Assembly: GCA_016191245.1 (NCBI GenBank)
Contig: JACPOY010000028.1
Location: 32,107 to 96,106 of the forward strand
Source of the DNA: Gammaproteobacteria bacterium
Lineage (GTDB): Bacteria > Pseudomonadota > Gammaproteobacteria > Berkiellales > Berkiellaceae
DNA: 64,000 nt
Reading direction: 5' to 3'
The notes beneath the pieces were generated by a model, which saw only the letters and a list, made by a program, of their open reading frames with translations, was not told where the DNA came from and made no database searches. The position numbers and the translations under genes are program-made. The first letter of the stretch is position 1; each line of letters begins with the position of its first letter. Of the stretch, positions 1-8,021 are shown one piece after another.

Positions 1-95
1 TCATCGACAGTTATATTTTATTAAAAGAAGGCGAAGTGAAGCGATTACACATGTCTACACACCCGATAGAGTTTGAAATGTACTATAGTTTGTAG
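1..95 (+). CDS. glnA: Glutamine synthetase, C-terminal end only
   Basis: The first 30 codons in frame 3 end in THPIEFEMYYSL followed by TAG at 93-95. This closely matches the extreme C-terminus of bacterial type I glutamine synthetase (E. coli ends THPVEFELYYSV style). The enzyme makes glutamine from glutamate, ammonia and ATP in the cytoplasm, and in GSI its C-terminal helix packs between the two hexameric rings. The rest of the gene lies outside the window. The next gene starts one base after this stop, so the two are probably cotranscribed. A PII gene (glnB) sits far downstream at about 55 kb. Confidence 0.85.
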   Translation, partial: IDSYILLKEGEVKRLHMSTHPIEFEMYYSL

Positions 96-96
96 C

Positions 97-672
97 ATGA
101 AAAGTATTATTATTTCGTTGTTAACAGTGCTTGTGCTTTTCGCACAAGCACTTTTTGCCGAGACAGTGTACAAAGGCACAGATGCTAATGGTAAAACAAT
201 TTACAGCGATCAACCTATTCCGAACGGCGAAAAAATAGAAATCACGGTTCCCCCGGCTTACAATCCCTCTCCTGTCAATCAAAACAACAACGAAGAGACA
301 ACATCTCAAGACAAAATTATTGATTATCAAGTAAGTATCACTGAACCCAAAGATCAACAAACTTTTACAAACGATATTACAACCATCGAAGTCAAACTAT
401 CTATCTCGCCAGCCTTACAAAAAAGTGATCAAATTCGTCTAATTGTTAATGGCGAATCTTTTGGTGGTGCATCAAATGCGCCTACTTTTATACTCGATCA
501 ACTTCCTCGCGGTGCCTATAGCATCACCGCAGAAATATTTTCAATAAATGATCCGACAAAAATCCGAGGTAAAAGTCAAACCATTACTTTCTTCCAACAA
601 CGCGCTATTGCAAAACGCGATGTGATAAAAAATTTAGCCCCGCAAGCCAAACAGGCTCCTCAAGCGCCATAA
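97..672 (+). CDS. DUF4124-type exported protein
   Basis: A 191-residue protein. The ATG at 97 is preferred over the TTG at 73 because that one lies inside glnA and the ATG gives a clean signal peptide (MKSIIISLLTVLVLFAQALFA, cleaved before ETVYKG). The segment just after it, VYKGTDANGKTIYSDQPIPNG, has the look of the DUF4124 domain, a short beta-rich periplasmic domain often found downstream of glnA in gammaproteobacteria. The middle (residues about 80-160) resembles an Ig-like beta domain, and the C-terminus is rich in Lys, Gln, Ala and Pro. Probably periplasmic or envelope-associated; the function is unknown. It likely shares the glnA transcript. Confidence 0.75.
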   Translation: MKSIIISLLTVLVLFAQALFAETVYKGTDANGKTIYSDQPIPNGEKIEITVPPAYNPSPVNQNNNEETTSQDKIIDYQVSITEPKDQQTFTNDITTIEVKLSISPALQKSDQIRLIVNGESFGGASNAPTFILDQLPRGAYSITAEIFSINDPTKIRGKSQTITFFQQRAIAKRDVIKNLAPQAKQAPQAP

Positions 673-707
673 CAAGTTAGTTTTCTTTGTTTATGAGATG
701 ATTAACA

Positions 708-736
708 TTGACAGATAAATAAGAGTGTCGTAAAAA
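708..736 (+). promoter_or_regulatory. Sigma-70 promoter for the double-glycine peptide gene
   Basis: TTGACA at 708-713, a 17-nt spacer, then TAAAAA at 731-736. The -35 is a perfect match and the -10 matches four of six positions. A strong ribosome binding site, GGGAGG at 756-761, follows 5 nt before the ATG at 767. The pair of genes downstream can therefore be transcribed independently of glnA. Confidence 0.6.
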
Positions 737-766
737 TCCCTCTCTAGTTTTCCATGGGAGGTTATT

Positions 767-1030
767 ATGCGAGAACTTACACAATCAGAATTCAATGTTG
801 TTTCTGGCGGATTTAATTGCATCGATCCAACTACTTTTCAAAGAATGCAAGACAAAGCCATTTCCGATGGTATCGTTTTCTCAGTCATTGTATCTGGCCT
901 CATTGGAGCAGGTGTCTTTATTGCGACAACTAATCCTATTGCTGCGGTGATCACGGGCGTAGCGGTTGCACCTTATGCTGCAGGATTTGGTTATTTTAAT
1001 TCCAGCACCTGGACAACTTTTTACGCATAA
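767..1030 (+). CDS. Double-glycine-leader peptide (microcin/bacteriocin-like)
   Basis: An 87-residue precursor beginning MRELTQSEFNVVSGG. This fits the class II microcin leader pattern (colicin V begins MRTLTLNELDSVSGG), with predicted cleavage after Gly15 by a C39-peptidase ABC exporter. The mature part (72 residues) is hydrophobic and rich in Gly and Ala, with two likely membrane-spanning stretches (about residues 35-52 and 57-76) and one Cys close to the cut site. No C39 exporter or accessory export gene is visible in the window. It is followed 17 nt later by a second Gly/Ala-rich gene. The leader is seen directly. Export and antibacterial activity are inferred from family knowledge. Confidence 0.7.
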   Translation: MRELTQSEFNVVSGGFNCIDPTTFQRMQDKAISDGIVFSVIVSGLIGAGVFIATTNPIAAVITGVAVAPYAAGFGYFNSSTWTTFYA

Positions 1031-1047
1031 GCATTAGTGGAGAATAG

Positions 1048-1395
1048 ATGATGAAATTAGGTGATATTTTAACCATAGGTGCAACAGCTATTGGCGGCGC
1101 ACTGAGCTGGATAACAAAACGTCGTGGTGTTGATGCAGTCACTACCACATTAGCAATCCCTGGCGTTGCTTTTGTTGCTAAAGCTGCAAACGATGTCGTA
1201 AACAATAATCAAGAACAAGGTAGCATTGGCATAGCAGAAGCAGCGCTTTCTGTTGGCGGTTCGCTTGCCTTGGGTTATATGACAGGTCGTGGTACAGATG
1301 CTGCTATTAATTCTGCCGCATTCCTTGGTACTTATGCTTTGATAAGAACTGGCGTCACAAATGCAGCTCCTACTGCTCCCAGAAGACGTTTCTAA
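1048..1395 (+). CDS. Gly/Ala-rich hydrophobic protein, partner of the double-glycine peptide
   Basis: 115 residues with GGAG 7-8 nt upstream of adjacent ATGs (1048 and 1051). The sequence alternates hydrophobic Gly/Ala-rich segments (about 5-20, 32-45, 62-80, 86-105) with short polar linkers, and ends in a basic APRRRF tail. It has no double-glycine leader. Its position directly behind a bacteriocin-like precursor suggests an immunity protein or second component, but nothing in the sequence proves this. The low-complexity, glycine-zipper-like composition would also fit a membrane-inserting peptide. I do not recognise a family. Confidence 0.55.
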   Translation: MMKLGDILTIGATAIGGALSWITKRRGVDAVTTTLAIPGVAFVAKAANDVVNNNQEQGSIGIAEAALSVGGSLALGYMTGRGTDAAINSAAFLGTYALIRTGVTNAAPTAPRRRF

Positions 1396-1407
1396 TCTTT
1401 TTATAAA

Positions 1408-1432
1408 TTCTCACGGGTGAAACGCCCGTGGG
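1408..1432. terminator. Hairpin between convergent genes, possible bidirectional terminator
   Basis: CACGGG at 1412-1417 pairs with CCCGTG at 1425-1430 around a 7-nt loop. It sits between the convergent gene ends at 1395 and 1436. Flanking T or A tracts are short, so intrinsic termination would be weak. Confidence 0.4.
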
Positions 1433-1435
1433 GAT

Positions 1436-1705
1436 TTATGCTTCTCTTTGCAAATACCATTGTATGCCATGCAACACAATCTTCGTCATCACAAATGAAA
1501 AAACTTGCCAGATAACAAACGAAGAATAAAATACCACAATCCAAAAAACTGTCAGTAAAATTACTCCCAAAGTGATCACACGCTGCCATGGAGTTTGTTT
1601 TAAGAATTTTTTCCAAAGCAATTTTAAAATCACTAAAGGTTGACTCTGACTAGGGCTTACCACCTGATAATTACTTAACATATATACAACAACCTCTGCC
1701 TTCAT
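1436..1705 (-). CDS. Small membrane protein at the end of the msh cluster
   Basis: About 90 residues from the ATG at 1705. The frame is open to a TTG at 1747, and another ATG is at 1681. A basic stretch (KLLWKKFLKQTPWQR) precedes one or two hydrophobic segments (VITLGVILLTVFWIVVFYSS and IWQVFSFVMTKIV). It lies directly downstream of mshP on the same strand and may be translated from the same message. It has no prepilin peptidase motif. I do not recognise the family; it occupies the slot where mshQ sits in Vibrio but is far too short to be MshQ. Confidence 0.45.
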   Translation of the reverse strand: MKAEVVVYMLSNYQVVSPSQSQPLVILKLLWKKFLKQTPWQRVITLGVILLTVFWIVVFYSSFVIWQVFSFVMTKIVLHGIQWYLQREA

Positions 1706-1757
1706 ATGATCGATTCGATAACACGTTAATGAGTCTATAGATATCAAGATGAGATGC

Positions 1758-2201
1758 TTACTTCAAGGGCTGGGAAGGAATTGATGCGCTCTTATCTAGC
1801 ACTAACCATTTACTTCGTTGATAATTAACATAATCTCTTTCACCGAAATTCCCATGTTGCGCTTGCGCTTTTAGCTGCAGAGCAAAAAAAGTGGGATTAT
1901 TTGCTGGGAACTGATATTGCTGCAAACAGTTAATCTTAACCTCATATCCAGCTAAAGCTTTTGCTTGTTTCTCAAAAGAATAAGTACTATCTTTGCAGCT
2001 TTGATTGACTATCCAATTTTGTTCAGTCATTTTGAGTGCACTTTCCAATGCAAGCACGGCTCTTGTTGAGAGCAAAGTATAATTCACAATTTGCAACTGG
2101 GTCATACCAATTTTAATTAAATAAATACCTGCCATCGCTAAAATTATCAAAATAAATAGCGTCGCTAGCAAAGTAAATCCTTGTGAAAATGATTTTTTCA
2201 T
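1758..2201 (-). CDS. mshP: MSHA biogenesis protein MshP-like
   Basis: 147 residues with a class III-like signal and N-terminal helix (GFTLLATLFILIILAMAGIYLIKIG). It resembles PilX/MshP-type minor pilin assembly proteins, which lack Glu5, as here (FTLLA rather than FTLIE). Two Cys residues in the C-terminal half could form a disulfide. The start overlaps the stop of mshO by 4 bp (ATGA-type), indicating translational coupling. The predicted role is a tip or initiation component of the pilus, inserted in the inner membrane before assembly. The identification rests on the N-terminal motif and on its place as the last msh gene. Confidence 0.65.
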   Translation of the reverse strand: MKKSFSQGFTLLATLFILIILAMAGIYLIKIGMTQLQIVNYTLLSTRAVLALESALKMTEQNWIVNQSCKDSTYSFEKQAKALAGYEVKINCLQQYQFPANNPTFFALQLKAQAQHGNFGERDYVNYQRSKWLVLDKSASIPSQPLK

Positions 2202-2908
2202 AACGATTTCTCAAATAATATAGGTTGAGTAAACCTAACGCCATTTTCAGCCTTTGATCCTATTACCATACTTACCAACACACCCTTATACGTATTCTCT
2301 TGAAACAGTGAAAATTGGCAACCTAATATCGAATCGTTAATAAGAGCTGAATTTTGTTCCTCAATACGCTCCATAGCATGAGTGTTCTTTTTGCATTCGA
2401 CTTGAATTGGATTGCTGAGTAAATAAAAAGGCATTGGCTTTTCCTGCATCGTTATCATATCATCAGAAAAAATTAACTCACCATTTGTGGTATTGTCTTT
2501 AGCATGCACGATGTAAAATTTATTTTCATTTGTTTCGAGTGGAAAAAATAATGTATAAGGTTTGCCCATATCTAATGTTTGTCCAAATTTTCCCAAAATT
2601 GAAAGCAATTTTGTGTTATTTTTTTCATCAGGAACGATTAAGCCTTCAAAGAGGATTTTTCTAAATACCACACTTTGACTCTCACTTTTATTTTCAATCT
2701 TAACCGTTGAATGCAAAGCCATCTGAAGATCACGCGTTATATTTGCCATGGCCAACTCGGCATTTTCCACTCTCAAAGCTTGTTGCGTTATCCAAAAATA
2801 AGAACGAATAGGACCAGCAATGATTTCGACAACAATTCCTGCCAGTATAGCTGTTAACACTAACGTGAGAATCAGCTCAATAAGTGTAAAACCGCATTCC
2901 CTTTTCAT
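2198..2908 (-). CDS. mshO: MSHA minor pilin MshO-like
   Basis: About 236 residues from the ATG at 2908, giving a 6-residue leader MKRECG before FTLIEL. The longer frame reaches 2953 but would give an unusually long leader. The prepilin peptidase site (G^FTLIE, Glu5 present) is followed by a hydrophobic helix, then a large globular domain with paired Cys (VECKK, LGCQF). This is the longest minor pilin in the set, as expected for MshO/PilW-type proteins. It overlaps mshD by about 30 bp and mshP by 4 bp, so the minor pilins are tightly coupled. Confidence 0.7.
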   Translation of the reverse strand: MKRECGFTLIELILTLVLTAILAGIVVEIIAGPIRSYFWITQQALRVENAELAMANITRDLQMALHSTVKIENKSESQSVVFRKILFEGLIVPDEKNNTKLLSILGKFGQTLDMGKPYTLFFPLETNENKFYIVHAKDNTTNGELIFSDDMITMQEKPMPFYLLSNPIQVECKKNTHAMERIEEQNSALINDSILGCQFSLFQENTYKGVLVSMVIGSKAENGVRFTQPILFEKSL

Positions 2909-3371
2909 TACTTTGCGTATCCCTAGTTTTAACAGCTGCAAAATGTGTTTCACCCGATTCTGAATGCATTATTTTGACACTAATGAGAGCCGATTCGACA
3001 TCTTTTGACATTCCATGATAGGGCTGTATATCGATTGAAACCTTAAAAGCGGCATAATCTTTTAAATTTTTCATTAATTCAGGGAAAACATCTGTTATTT
3101 TTTCATTTTGAATTTTGGCATAATCACAAAGCGATTCATAAGATTTATCATTTTTAGACAAACAAACTCCAGATAAATCATAAGATTTGCTCATCAGAAT
3201 TTGAACAACATTTTCTCCTAAAATGGCTGATTGCCAACTTATTTGTGGCGAAGCACTATTTTTTGCAATAACAATCATCACAGATAATATACCACTTAAA
3301 CCAACCCCCAATACCACCATGGTGATCACAAGTTCAATTAAGGTCATTCCTTTATTTTTACGATTTCTCAT
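2877..3371 (-). CDS. mshD: MSHA minor pilin MshD-like
   Basis: 164 residues from the ATG at 3371 (MRNRKNKG^MTLIEL). The frame extends to 3392. It has the class III prepilin signal with Glu5, then a hydrophobic helix (VITMVVLGVGLSGILSVMIVI) and a short globular domain with two Cys about 11 residues apart. It overlaps the 3' end of mshC. PilV/MshD-type minor pilins join the priming complex at the pilus tip. The family assignment uses the cluster order C-D-O-P, which matches Vibrio and Shewanella MSHA loci. Confidence 0.68.
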   Translation of the reverse strand: MRNRKNKGMTLIELVITMVVLGVGLSGILSVMIVIAKNSASPQISWQSAILGENVVQILMSKSYDLSGVCLSKNDKSYESLCDYAKIQNEKITDVFPELMKNLKDYAAFKVSIDIQPYHGMSKDVESALISVKIMHSESGETHFAAVKTRDTQSNEKGMRFYTY

Positions 3372-3834
3372 AAACAAATCCGGTCGTTCCATCGATAATG
3401 AGTTGTTGCTGTTTTATTTGTAGTATTAATTTTTTTTTCCATTGATGAGATTGATCGTACACTTTACCATCACCATCTATATAAATAGGCAAATTCGCAT
3501 TTAAAACGATAGAACGCGGAATACTCACTACATAATCTCTATTCTCAGACATCAGATAGGGGGAAATCACTTTTTGAGTAAAATCACCACTGCATGATTG
3601 ACGTTGAGATAAAGATAATTCATGTCGATCGTTATAGCTTATTTTAACTTCACATCCTGTCATGGTTGCAACTTTATGCGCATATCGTAGCATCGAAGAT
3701 AAATCGTTAATAAAAAATCGTTCTTGGAAAATTTGATGATGTTGTAAAAGCGGAGACGCCGTAGCACCTACAATGCCTATCAATATAATGACCAGAAGCC
3801 ACTCAATTAAAGTAAATCCTTTTGCTCTATTCAC
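3358..3834 (-). CDS. mshC: MSHA minor pilin MshC-like
   Basis: 158 residues with a 6-residue leader MNRAKG before FTLIEW and a hydrophobic helix to about residue 28. The globular domain is of GspH/FimT (pseudopilin H) type, with a Cys pair (TGCEV, QSCSG). It lies 15 bp after the second pilin gene. MshC and GspH-type subunits are minor components that initiate pilus assembly at the inner membrane. The GspH-like character and gene order support the call; sequence alone would not separate MshC from FimU/FimT. Confidence 0.68.
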   Translation of the reverse strand: MNRAKGFTLIEWLLVIILIGIVGATASPLLQHHQIFQERFFINDLSSMLRYAHKVATMTGCEVKISYNDRHELSLSQRQSCSGDFTQKVISPYLMSENRDYVVSIPRSIVLNANLPIYIDGDGKVYDQSHQWKKKLILQIKQQQLIIDGTTGFVYEKS

Positions 3835-3849
3835 GTAATTCTCAGTGTG

Positions 3850-4428
3850 TTAAGGTAACTTTTTTAAGACAGCCCCTGTATTGGTTGAATAGATAATAAC
3901 GCGCGCAACATCTTTATTTTTTTGATAGGTATAAACACAATCGGGCTCTTTATATACCGCGCAATAATTTTCGTCACAACCTTCGCCTACACCAAATGTA
4001 ACACTTGATGAAGACAGTAGATTTTTCATAATTTGAGAACAAATTAGATTATCATTACCACCACCGGCTAACACATCATTAGGTTTAAGATCTTCTTTAC
4101 CTTCATTGGCAGCATCTGGCCAGCCTTGATCATTAAAGCCCACATTGGAATGACCAGTGTTTAAAAAATCAATCCCTGCAATCGGTGGAGAAGTGGTGGG
4201 TTGTCCACTGGCTAACCATTTTGCATGTGCAATGTTAACAGCAGAAGCCATTGCGCCTGATGTTCCACTCACGCTGGCGTTATGTGCATCTCCAGCTATA
4301 TCTAAAAAACGTGGCAGAGCAACTGAGGCTAAGATTCCAAGTAATACAATAACAATCACCAACTCTATTAATGTAAAACCTCCGGTGGGTGCATATCGGT
4401 GTCTTTTCATATTATCAATAAAAATCAT
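3850..4428 (-). CDS. MSHA-type pilin, second copy
   Basis: About 192 residues from the ATG at 4428, chosen because AGGA lies 5 nt upstream; 4455 and 4410 are alternatives. The prepilin site is TGG^FTLIEL with Glu5, followed by a long hydrophobic helix and ALPRFLDIAGDA, typical of MshA. The globular domain has a Cys-rich region (ICSQ, EGCDENYC, DCVYTY) like MshA D-region disulfides. It is paralogous to the neighbouring pilin: LPRxLxIxGxA and NxICSQI/NDTCSQI are shared. It could be MshB or a second MshA; the two cannot be separated here. Confidence 0.7.
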   Translation of the reverse strand: MIFIDNMKRHRYAPTGGFTLIELVIVIVLLGILASVALPRFLDIAGDAHNASVSGTSGAMASAVNIAHAKWLASGQPTTSPPIAGIDFLNTGHSNVGFNDQGWPDAANEGKEDLKPNDVLAGGGNDNLICSQIMKNLLSSSSVTFGVGEGCDENYCAVYKEPDCVYTYQKNKDVARVIIYSTNTGAVLKKLP

Positions 4429-4465
4429 TGCTTTCCTCATGTGGTACATGGGCATTTTTTTTAAG

Positions 4466-4990
4466 TTAGGGGTAAGTTACTTCACCAGTTTTTGCATCGT
4501 ATGTAATCTTTTCATTAGAACGCCGATAATAATATGTACAATGGGCTTCGCCTGTCGCTCTTGCACAAAAATCTCCACTTGAACACTTTCCAGTTTCATC
4601 CGCAGGGATGACTGTTATCCCTGAGGTTTTTACAACATTGTGCAATATTTGACTACATGTGTCGTTTCCCGATACACCACCATCTTTAATTTCTGAAAGT
4701 GGATTAACACCATCGCCACTGATCCCAACTGGATAACCTTCTCTGTTAAATTTAGTCTGTGATCTTCCATCTCCATTAATATCAACAAAAGCATCCGAGT
4801 CTTTATTCAATTCCCATTGCGCTCTGGCAACATTTAATCCCGCACTGAATGCCCCACCAGTAGATTGAACAATCGCTGTTCTGGCTTTGCCACTAATATT
4901 TAAATAACGCGGCAAAGCGATAGCTGCCAAAATCCCCAGCAACACAACGACTATTACCAACTCAATAAGCGTAAAACCATTATTTTTCAT
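4466..4990 (-). CDS. mshA: MSHA-type major pilin
   Basis: 174 residues with the shortest leader of the set, MKNNG^FTLIEL, then a near-perfect pilin helix (VIVVVLLGILAAIALPRYL). The globular domain contains NDTCSQIL and later Cys residues (GKCSSGDFCARATGEAHC), the MshA-like disulfide region. It follows an 88-bp gap with its own promoter candidate, as expected for an abundantly expressed major subunit. MSHA pili mediate surface attachment in Vibrio. The gene_symbol is by family and context; its paralogue at 3850-4428 could equally be the major subunit. Confidence 0.68.
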   Translation of the reverse strand: MKNNGFTLIELVIVVVLLGILAAIALPRYLNISGKARTAIVQSTGGAFSAGLNVARAQWELNKDSDAFVDINGDGRSQTKFNREGYPVGISGDGVNPLSEIKDGGVSGNDTCSQILHNVVKTSGITVIPADETGKCSSGDFCARATGEAHCTYYYRRSNEKITYDAKTGEVTYP

Positions 4991-5037
4991 GAATCGCCTC
5001 GAATGGGTTCATTCTATCCTTTCATAACCTCAACCCG

Positions 5038-5067
5038 TTTATATGAAAATTATAGTTGTCAATTCAA
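5038..5067 (-). promoter_or_regulatory. Candidate promoter of the pilin genes
   Basis: Reading the minus strand, TTGAAT (5067-5062) and TATAAA (5043-5038) are separated by 18 nt. An overlapping TTGACA (5062-5057) lies close to a TATAAT (5054-5049). This is the only sizeable gap in the msh cluster, which supports a dedicated pilin promoter. Which boxes are used is not certain. Confidence 0.45.
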
Positions 5068-5078
5068 AATAAAATGAG

Positions 5079-6317
5079 CTAAAACCCTTCCATTTTTTTC
5101 AGCGCTACTGAGGATATATCCCACATAGGGAGAAACACACCTAATGCTAGTATCAAAACCATTGCTGCAATGATAATAATTAATAATGGCTCAATAGCAT
5201 CTCCCAGTCTTTTTAAATCATAGTCAACATCTTTTTCATAATATTCAGCCACCTCAAGCAACATACTATCAATTTCTCCAGTTTCTTCACCTACAATAAG
5301 CATTTGCAAAACGATGGGCGAAAATAATTTACTGTTTTTTGCCGCAATATAAAGAGGCTCACCCTTTTCAACATTATGGCGCATATGCAAAATTTTCTGC
5401 GCTAAATAAGCATTATCAGCCACATTAGACACGACTTTAAAACCTTTCATTAAAGGTACATTTGCTTTAATAGTCATGGCAAAAGCGCGGCAAAATCTAG
5501 CATAAATTGCTCGTTGCACAATTGAACCAATAAAGGGTATCCTAATTTTACAATACGACCACCACCATTGACCCCGCGGTGTATTTAAATAAACCATAAA
5601 CCCAATGACCGCAATTACACTCAACAAAATAAGCACCCAGCCGTAATTCACAAAAATATCAGAGCAATAAATTAAAATTTGTGTTGGCCATGGCAATTTT
5701 GATCCAAATGCTGTGAAAAAATTCCTAAACGATGGGATAACGACAAGATTGATGATGCCTATTGCAAAAAAAATTGCTATCAACACCATTGAAGGATATC
5801 TTAAGGCCGTTTTGATTCGCTTTTTTGTTTCGACTTCCGATTCAAGATAATTTTTTATTTGCAGGAAAGCACTTTCAAGTTGTCCTGTATTTTCCCCGAC
5901 TTCAATCATCGCCACAATGAGAGAAGAAAATATCAAAGGATGTTTCTCTAATGCTTTTGAAAATCTATACCCAGACTCAAGGCTTATCACCACATCGGTT
6001 AATGCATTTCGTAAACCATTATGCTTGGTGGTCTCGCAAACTACTTTTAATCCACGCATTAATGGCACGCCAGATTTTGCTAAAGTGTGCATTTGTTGAA
6101 TAAACAAGATTAAATCATCAATCTTTGGCCGACCGTAACCAAAATATTTTACCGCGATGTCTTCTACCGTCAATTCATCGGATGTACGTACAATAGAGGT
6201 TGGAGTCACATCAACGCTTGTTAATTTCATCACAACATTGCTTTGAGTTTGCGCTTCAATATGTCCTTCTACATATTCTCCGTTTTTATCCCGACCTTTA
6301 TATTTGTAACTTGGCAT
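5079..6317 (-). CDS. mshG: MSHA inner-membrane platform protein MshG (PilC/GspF family)
   Basis: 412 residues, normal for the family. An N-terminal soluble region (YKYKGRDKNGEYVEGHIEAQ) is followed by two T2SSF domains (about 70-200 and 270-395), each with the GspF signature (LPLMRGLKVV / VPLMKGFKVV, then EVGENTGQLE and IVGEETGEID). There are three hydrophobic segments (about 170-192, 222-242, 378-400). The protein links the ATPase to pilin insertion. It lies 14 bp downstream of mshE on the same strand. Confidence 0.85.
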   Translation of the reverse strand: MPSYKYKGRDKNGEYVEGHIEAQTQSNVVMKLTSVDVTPTSIVRTSDELTVEDIAVKYFGYGRPKIDDLILFIQQMHTLAKSGVPLMRGLKVVCETTKHNGLRNALTDVVISLESGYRFSKALEKHPLIFSSLIVAMIEVGENTGQLESAFLQIKNYLESEVETKKRIKTALRYPSMVLIAIFFAIGIINLVVIPSFRNFFTAFGSKLPWPTQILIYCSDIFVNYGWVLILLSVIAVIGFMVYLNTPRGQWWWSYCKIRIPFIGSIVQRAIYARFCRAFAMTIKANVPLMKGFKVVSNVADNAYLAQKILHMRHNVEKGEPLYIAAKNSKLFSPIVLQMLIVGEETGEIDSMLLEVAEYYEKDVDYDLKRLGDAIEPLLIIIIAAMVLILALGVFLPMWDISSVALKKMEGF

Positions 6318-6331
6318 AATGTATTCCTTGA

Positions 6332-8020
6332 TTAGTCTTGCATGAGTTCTACAGAAAGACGCAATACTTCATCAAGACTGATAATACCTTGGAAGGCATA
6401 ATCTAAAGCAGATAGCGCTAACGGTCTATAAGAAGGTTTTTTCTTGGCTAATGCACTAAATGTTCGTAAGTCACCCTCTCTTAACGCATCAACCATATCA
6501 TCAGAAATTTCTATTAATTCATAGACTCCAATTCTTCCCTTATACCCGCGCATACCACATTGGGTGCATCCTTTCCCTCTGACAAAACGATGATCTTGAG
6601 TAATATTTAATATGCTTTTAAGCCAATTTAACTCTCTCTCGTTAGGTATATAAGTTTCACTGCAACTGTGACAAACACGTTTAACTAAACGTTGTGCCAA
6701 TACTAATCGAATGGCACTTGCTGCCAAATAGGGTTCTACCCCCATATCGATTAATCTTGCTGGACCACTTAATGCATCATTAGTATGCAAAGTCGAAAGA
6801 ACCAAATGCCCTGTCATGGCGGCCCTCAACGCTATTTGTGCAGTTTCTTCGTCTCTTATTTCCCCGACCATGACAATATCAGGATCATGGCGTAATGCTG
6901 AGCGTAAAATAGCAGAAAAGCTTAATCCGATTTTTGGCTGCACTTGAACTTGATTAATCCGATCGAAAGAATACTCCACAGGATCTTCAACCGTAATGAT
7001 TTTTTTTTCATACGAGTTGACTTCAGATAGACCGGCATAAAGAGTAGTTGATTTACCACTCCCCGTAGGACCTGTTACCAAAATCATGCCATGAGGTCTA
7101 GTTAAATGATATCGAAATCTTTCAAGATGTGATGAGCTCATGCCTAAGTCATCAAGACGCAATATTCCTTGCGATTGGTCAAGAAGTCTCATAACAACAG
7201 CTTCACCATTTTGAACAGGCATTGTAGATATGCGTACATCAATTTTTCTGTCTTTCAAACGAAGAGAGAATCGACCATCTTGGGGCAACCTTCGTTCAGA
7301 TATATTTAATCTCGCCATTAATTTTAAACGTAGCACTAACGCTGAGACTATCGTTTTTCCTTTCATTACTTGTTCTTGTAATACACCGTCTATCCGTTGT
7401 CTGATACGCATTCCATTTTCAGCAGGTTCAATGTGAATATCTGATGCGTTCACCTGAATGGCATCTTCAAAAATGGAGTTGAGTAATTTTTTAATGGGCG
7501 CATCGCCCATCTCCTCATCCATTTCATTTTTTGATGAAATAATACCAATCTCTTGTTCCAACTCGCCAGCTAAAGATGCTATTTCTTCGGTACGTCTGAA
7601 TACTTCATCAATAACACGCGATAGATCCTTTTCTCTGACGACAACAAGTCGGATTTGCTTTTTTAATTTTCTTGATACTTCATCATAGGCAACCAAATCA
7701 GTAGGATCGGCGATTGCAACTAAAAATCCATTTTTAATACGATCAATGGGAATCACACGGTATCGTCTGGCAATGCTTTCAGGTAATTCTCGAATGACTT
7801 CGGGTTTAATTTTATAAAAAGGTAATTCAAGAAAAGGCAGATTGAGTTGTTTAGATAAAAATAACAGCAAACTTGTTTCATCGATAAATCCAAGCTCAAC
7901 AAGAACATCACCTAATTTTTTTCCTGTTTGCTTTTGTTGGGCTAAGGCTTTCTCTAATTGATAATTCGTAATGACCTTATTTTCAACTAACAAGTCTCCT
8001 AATTTTAATTTTTTAATCAT
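6332..8020 (-). CDS. mshE: MSHA extension ATPase MshE with c-di-GMP-type N-domain
   Basis: 562 residues from the ATG at 8020, two bases before the mshJ stop. The N-terminus holds two tandem MshEN-like motifs (KLGDLLVENKVITNYQLEKA and, about 30 residues on, KLGDVLVELGFIDETSL), the module that binds c-di-GMP in V. cholerae MshE. The usual leading Arg is Lys in both copies. Next come a GspE/PilB ATPase core with Walker A GPTGSGKST (Lys about 323), an Asp box, Walker B (DPDIVMVGEIRD) and a zinc-binding CxxC...CxxC loop near the C-terminus. It powers pilin polymerisation at the cytoplasmic face. Confidence 0.88.
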   Translation of the reverse strand: MIKKLKLGDLLVENKVITNYQLEKALAQQKQTGKKLGDVLVELGFIDETSLLLFLSKQLNLPFLELPFYKIKPEVIRELPESIARRYRVIPIDRIKNGFLVAIADPTDLVAYDEVSRKLKKQIRLVVVREKDLSRVIDEVFRRTEEIASLAGELEQEIGIISSKNEMDEEMGDAPIKKLLNSIFEDAIQVNASDIHIEPAENGMRIRQRIDGVLQEQVMKGKTIVSALVLRLKLMARLNISERRLPQDGRFSLRLKDRKIDVRISTMPVQNGEAVVMRLLDQSQGILRLDDLGMSSSHLERFRYHLTRPHGMILVTGPTGSGKSTTLYAGLSEVNSYEKKIITVEDPVEYSFDRINQVQVQPKIGLSFSAILRSALRHDPDIVMVGEIRDEETAQIALRAAMTGHLVLSTLHTNDALSGPARLIDMGVEPYLAASAIRLVLAQRLVKRVCHSCSETYIPNERELNWLKSILNITQDHRFVRGKGCTQCGMRGYKGRIGVYELIEISDDMVDALREGDLRTFSALAKKKPSYRPLALSALDYAFQGIISLDEVLRLSVELMQD

Positions 8021-8021
8021 A

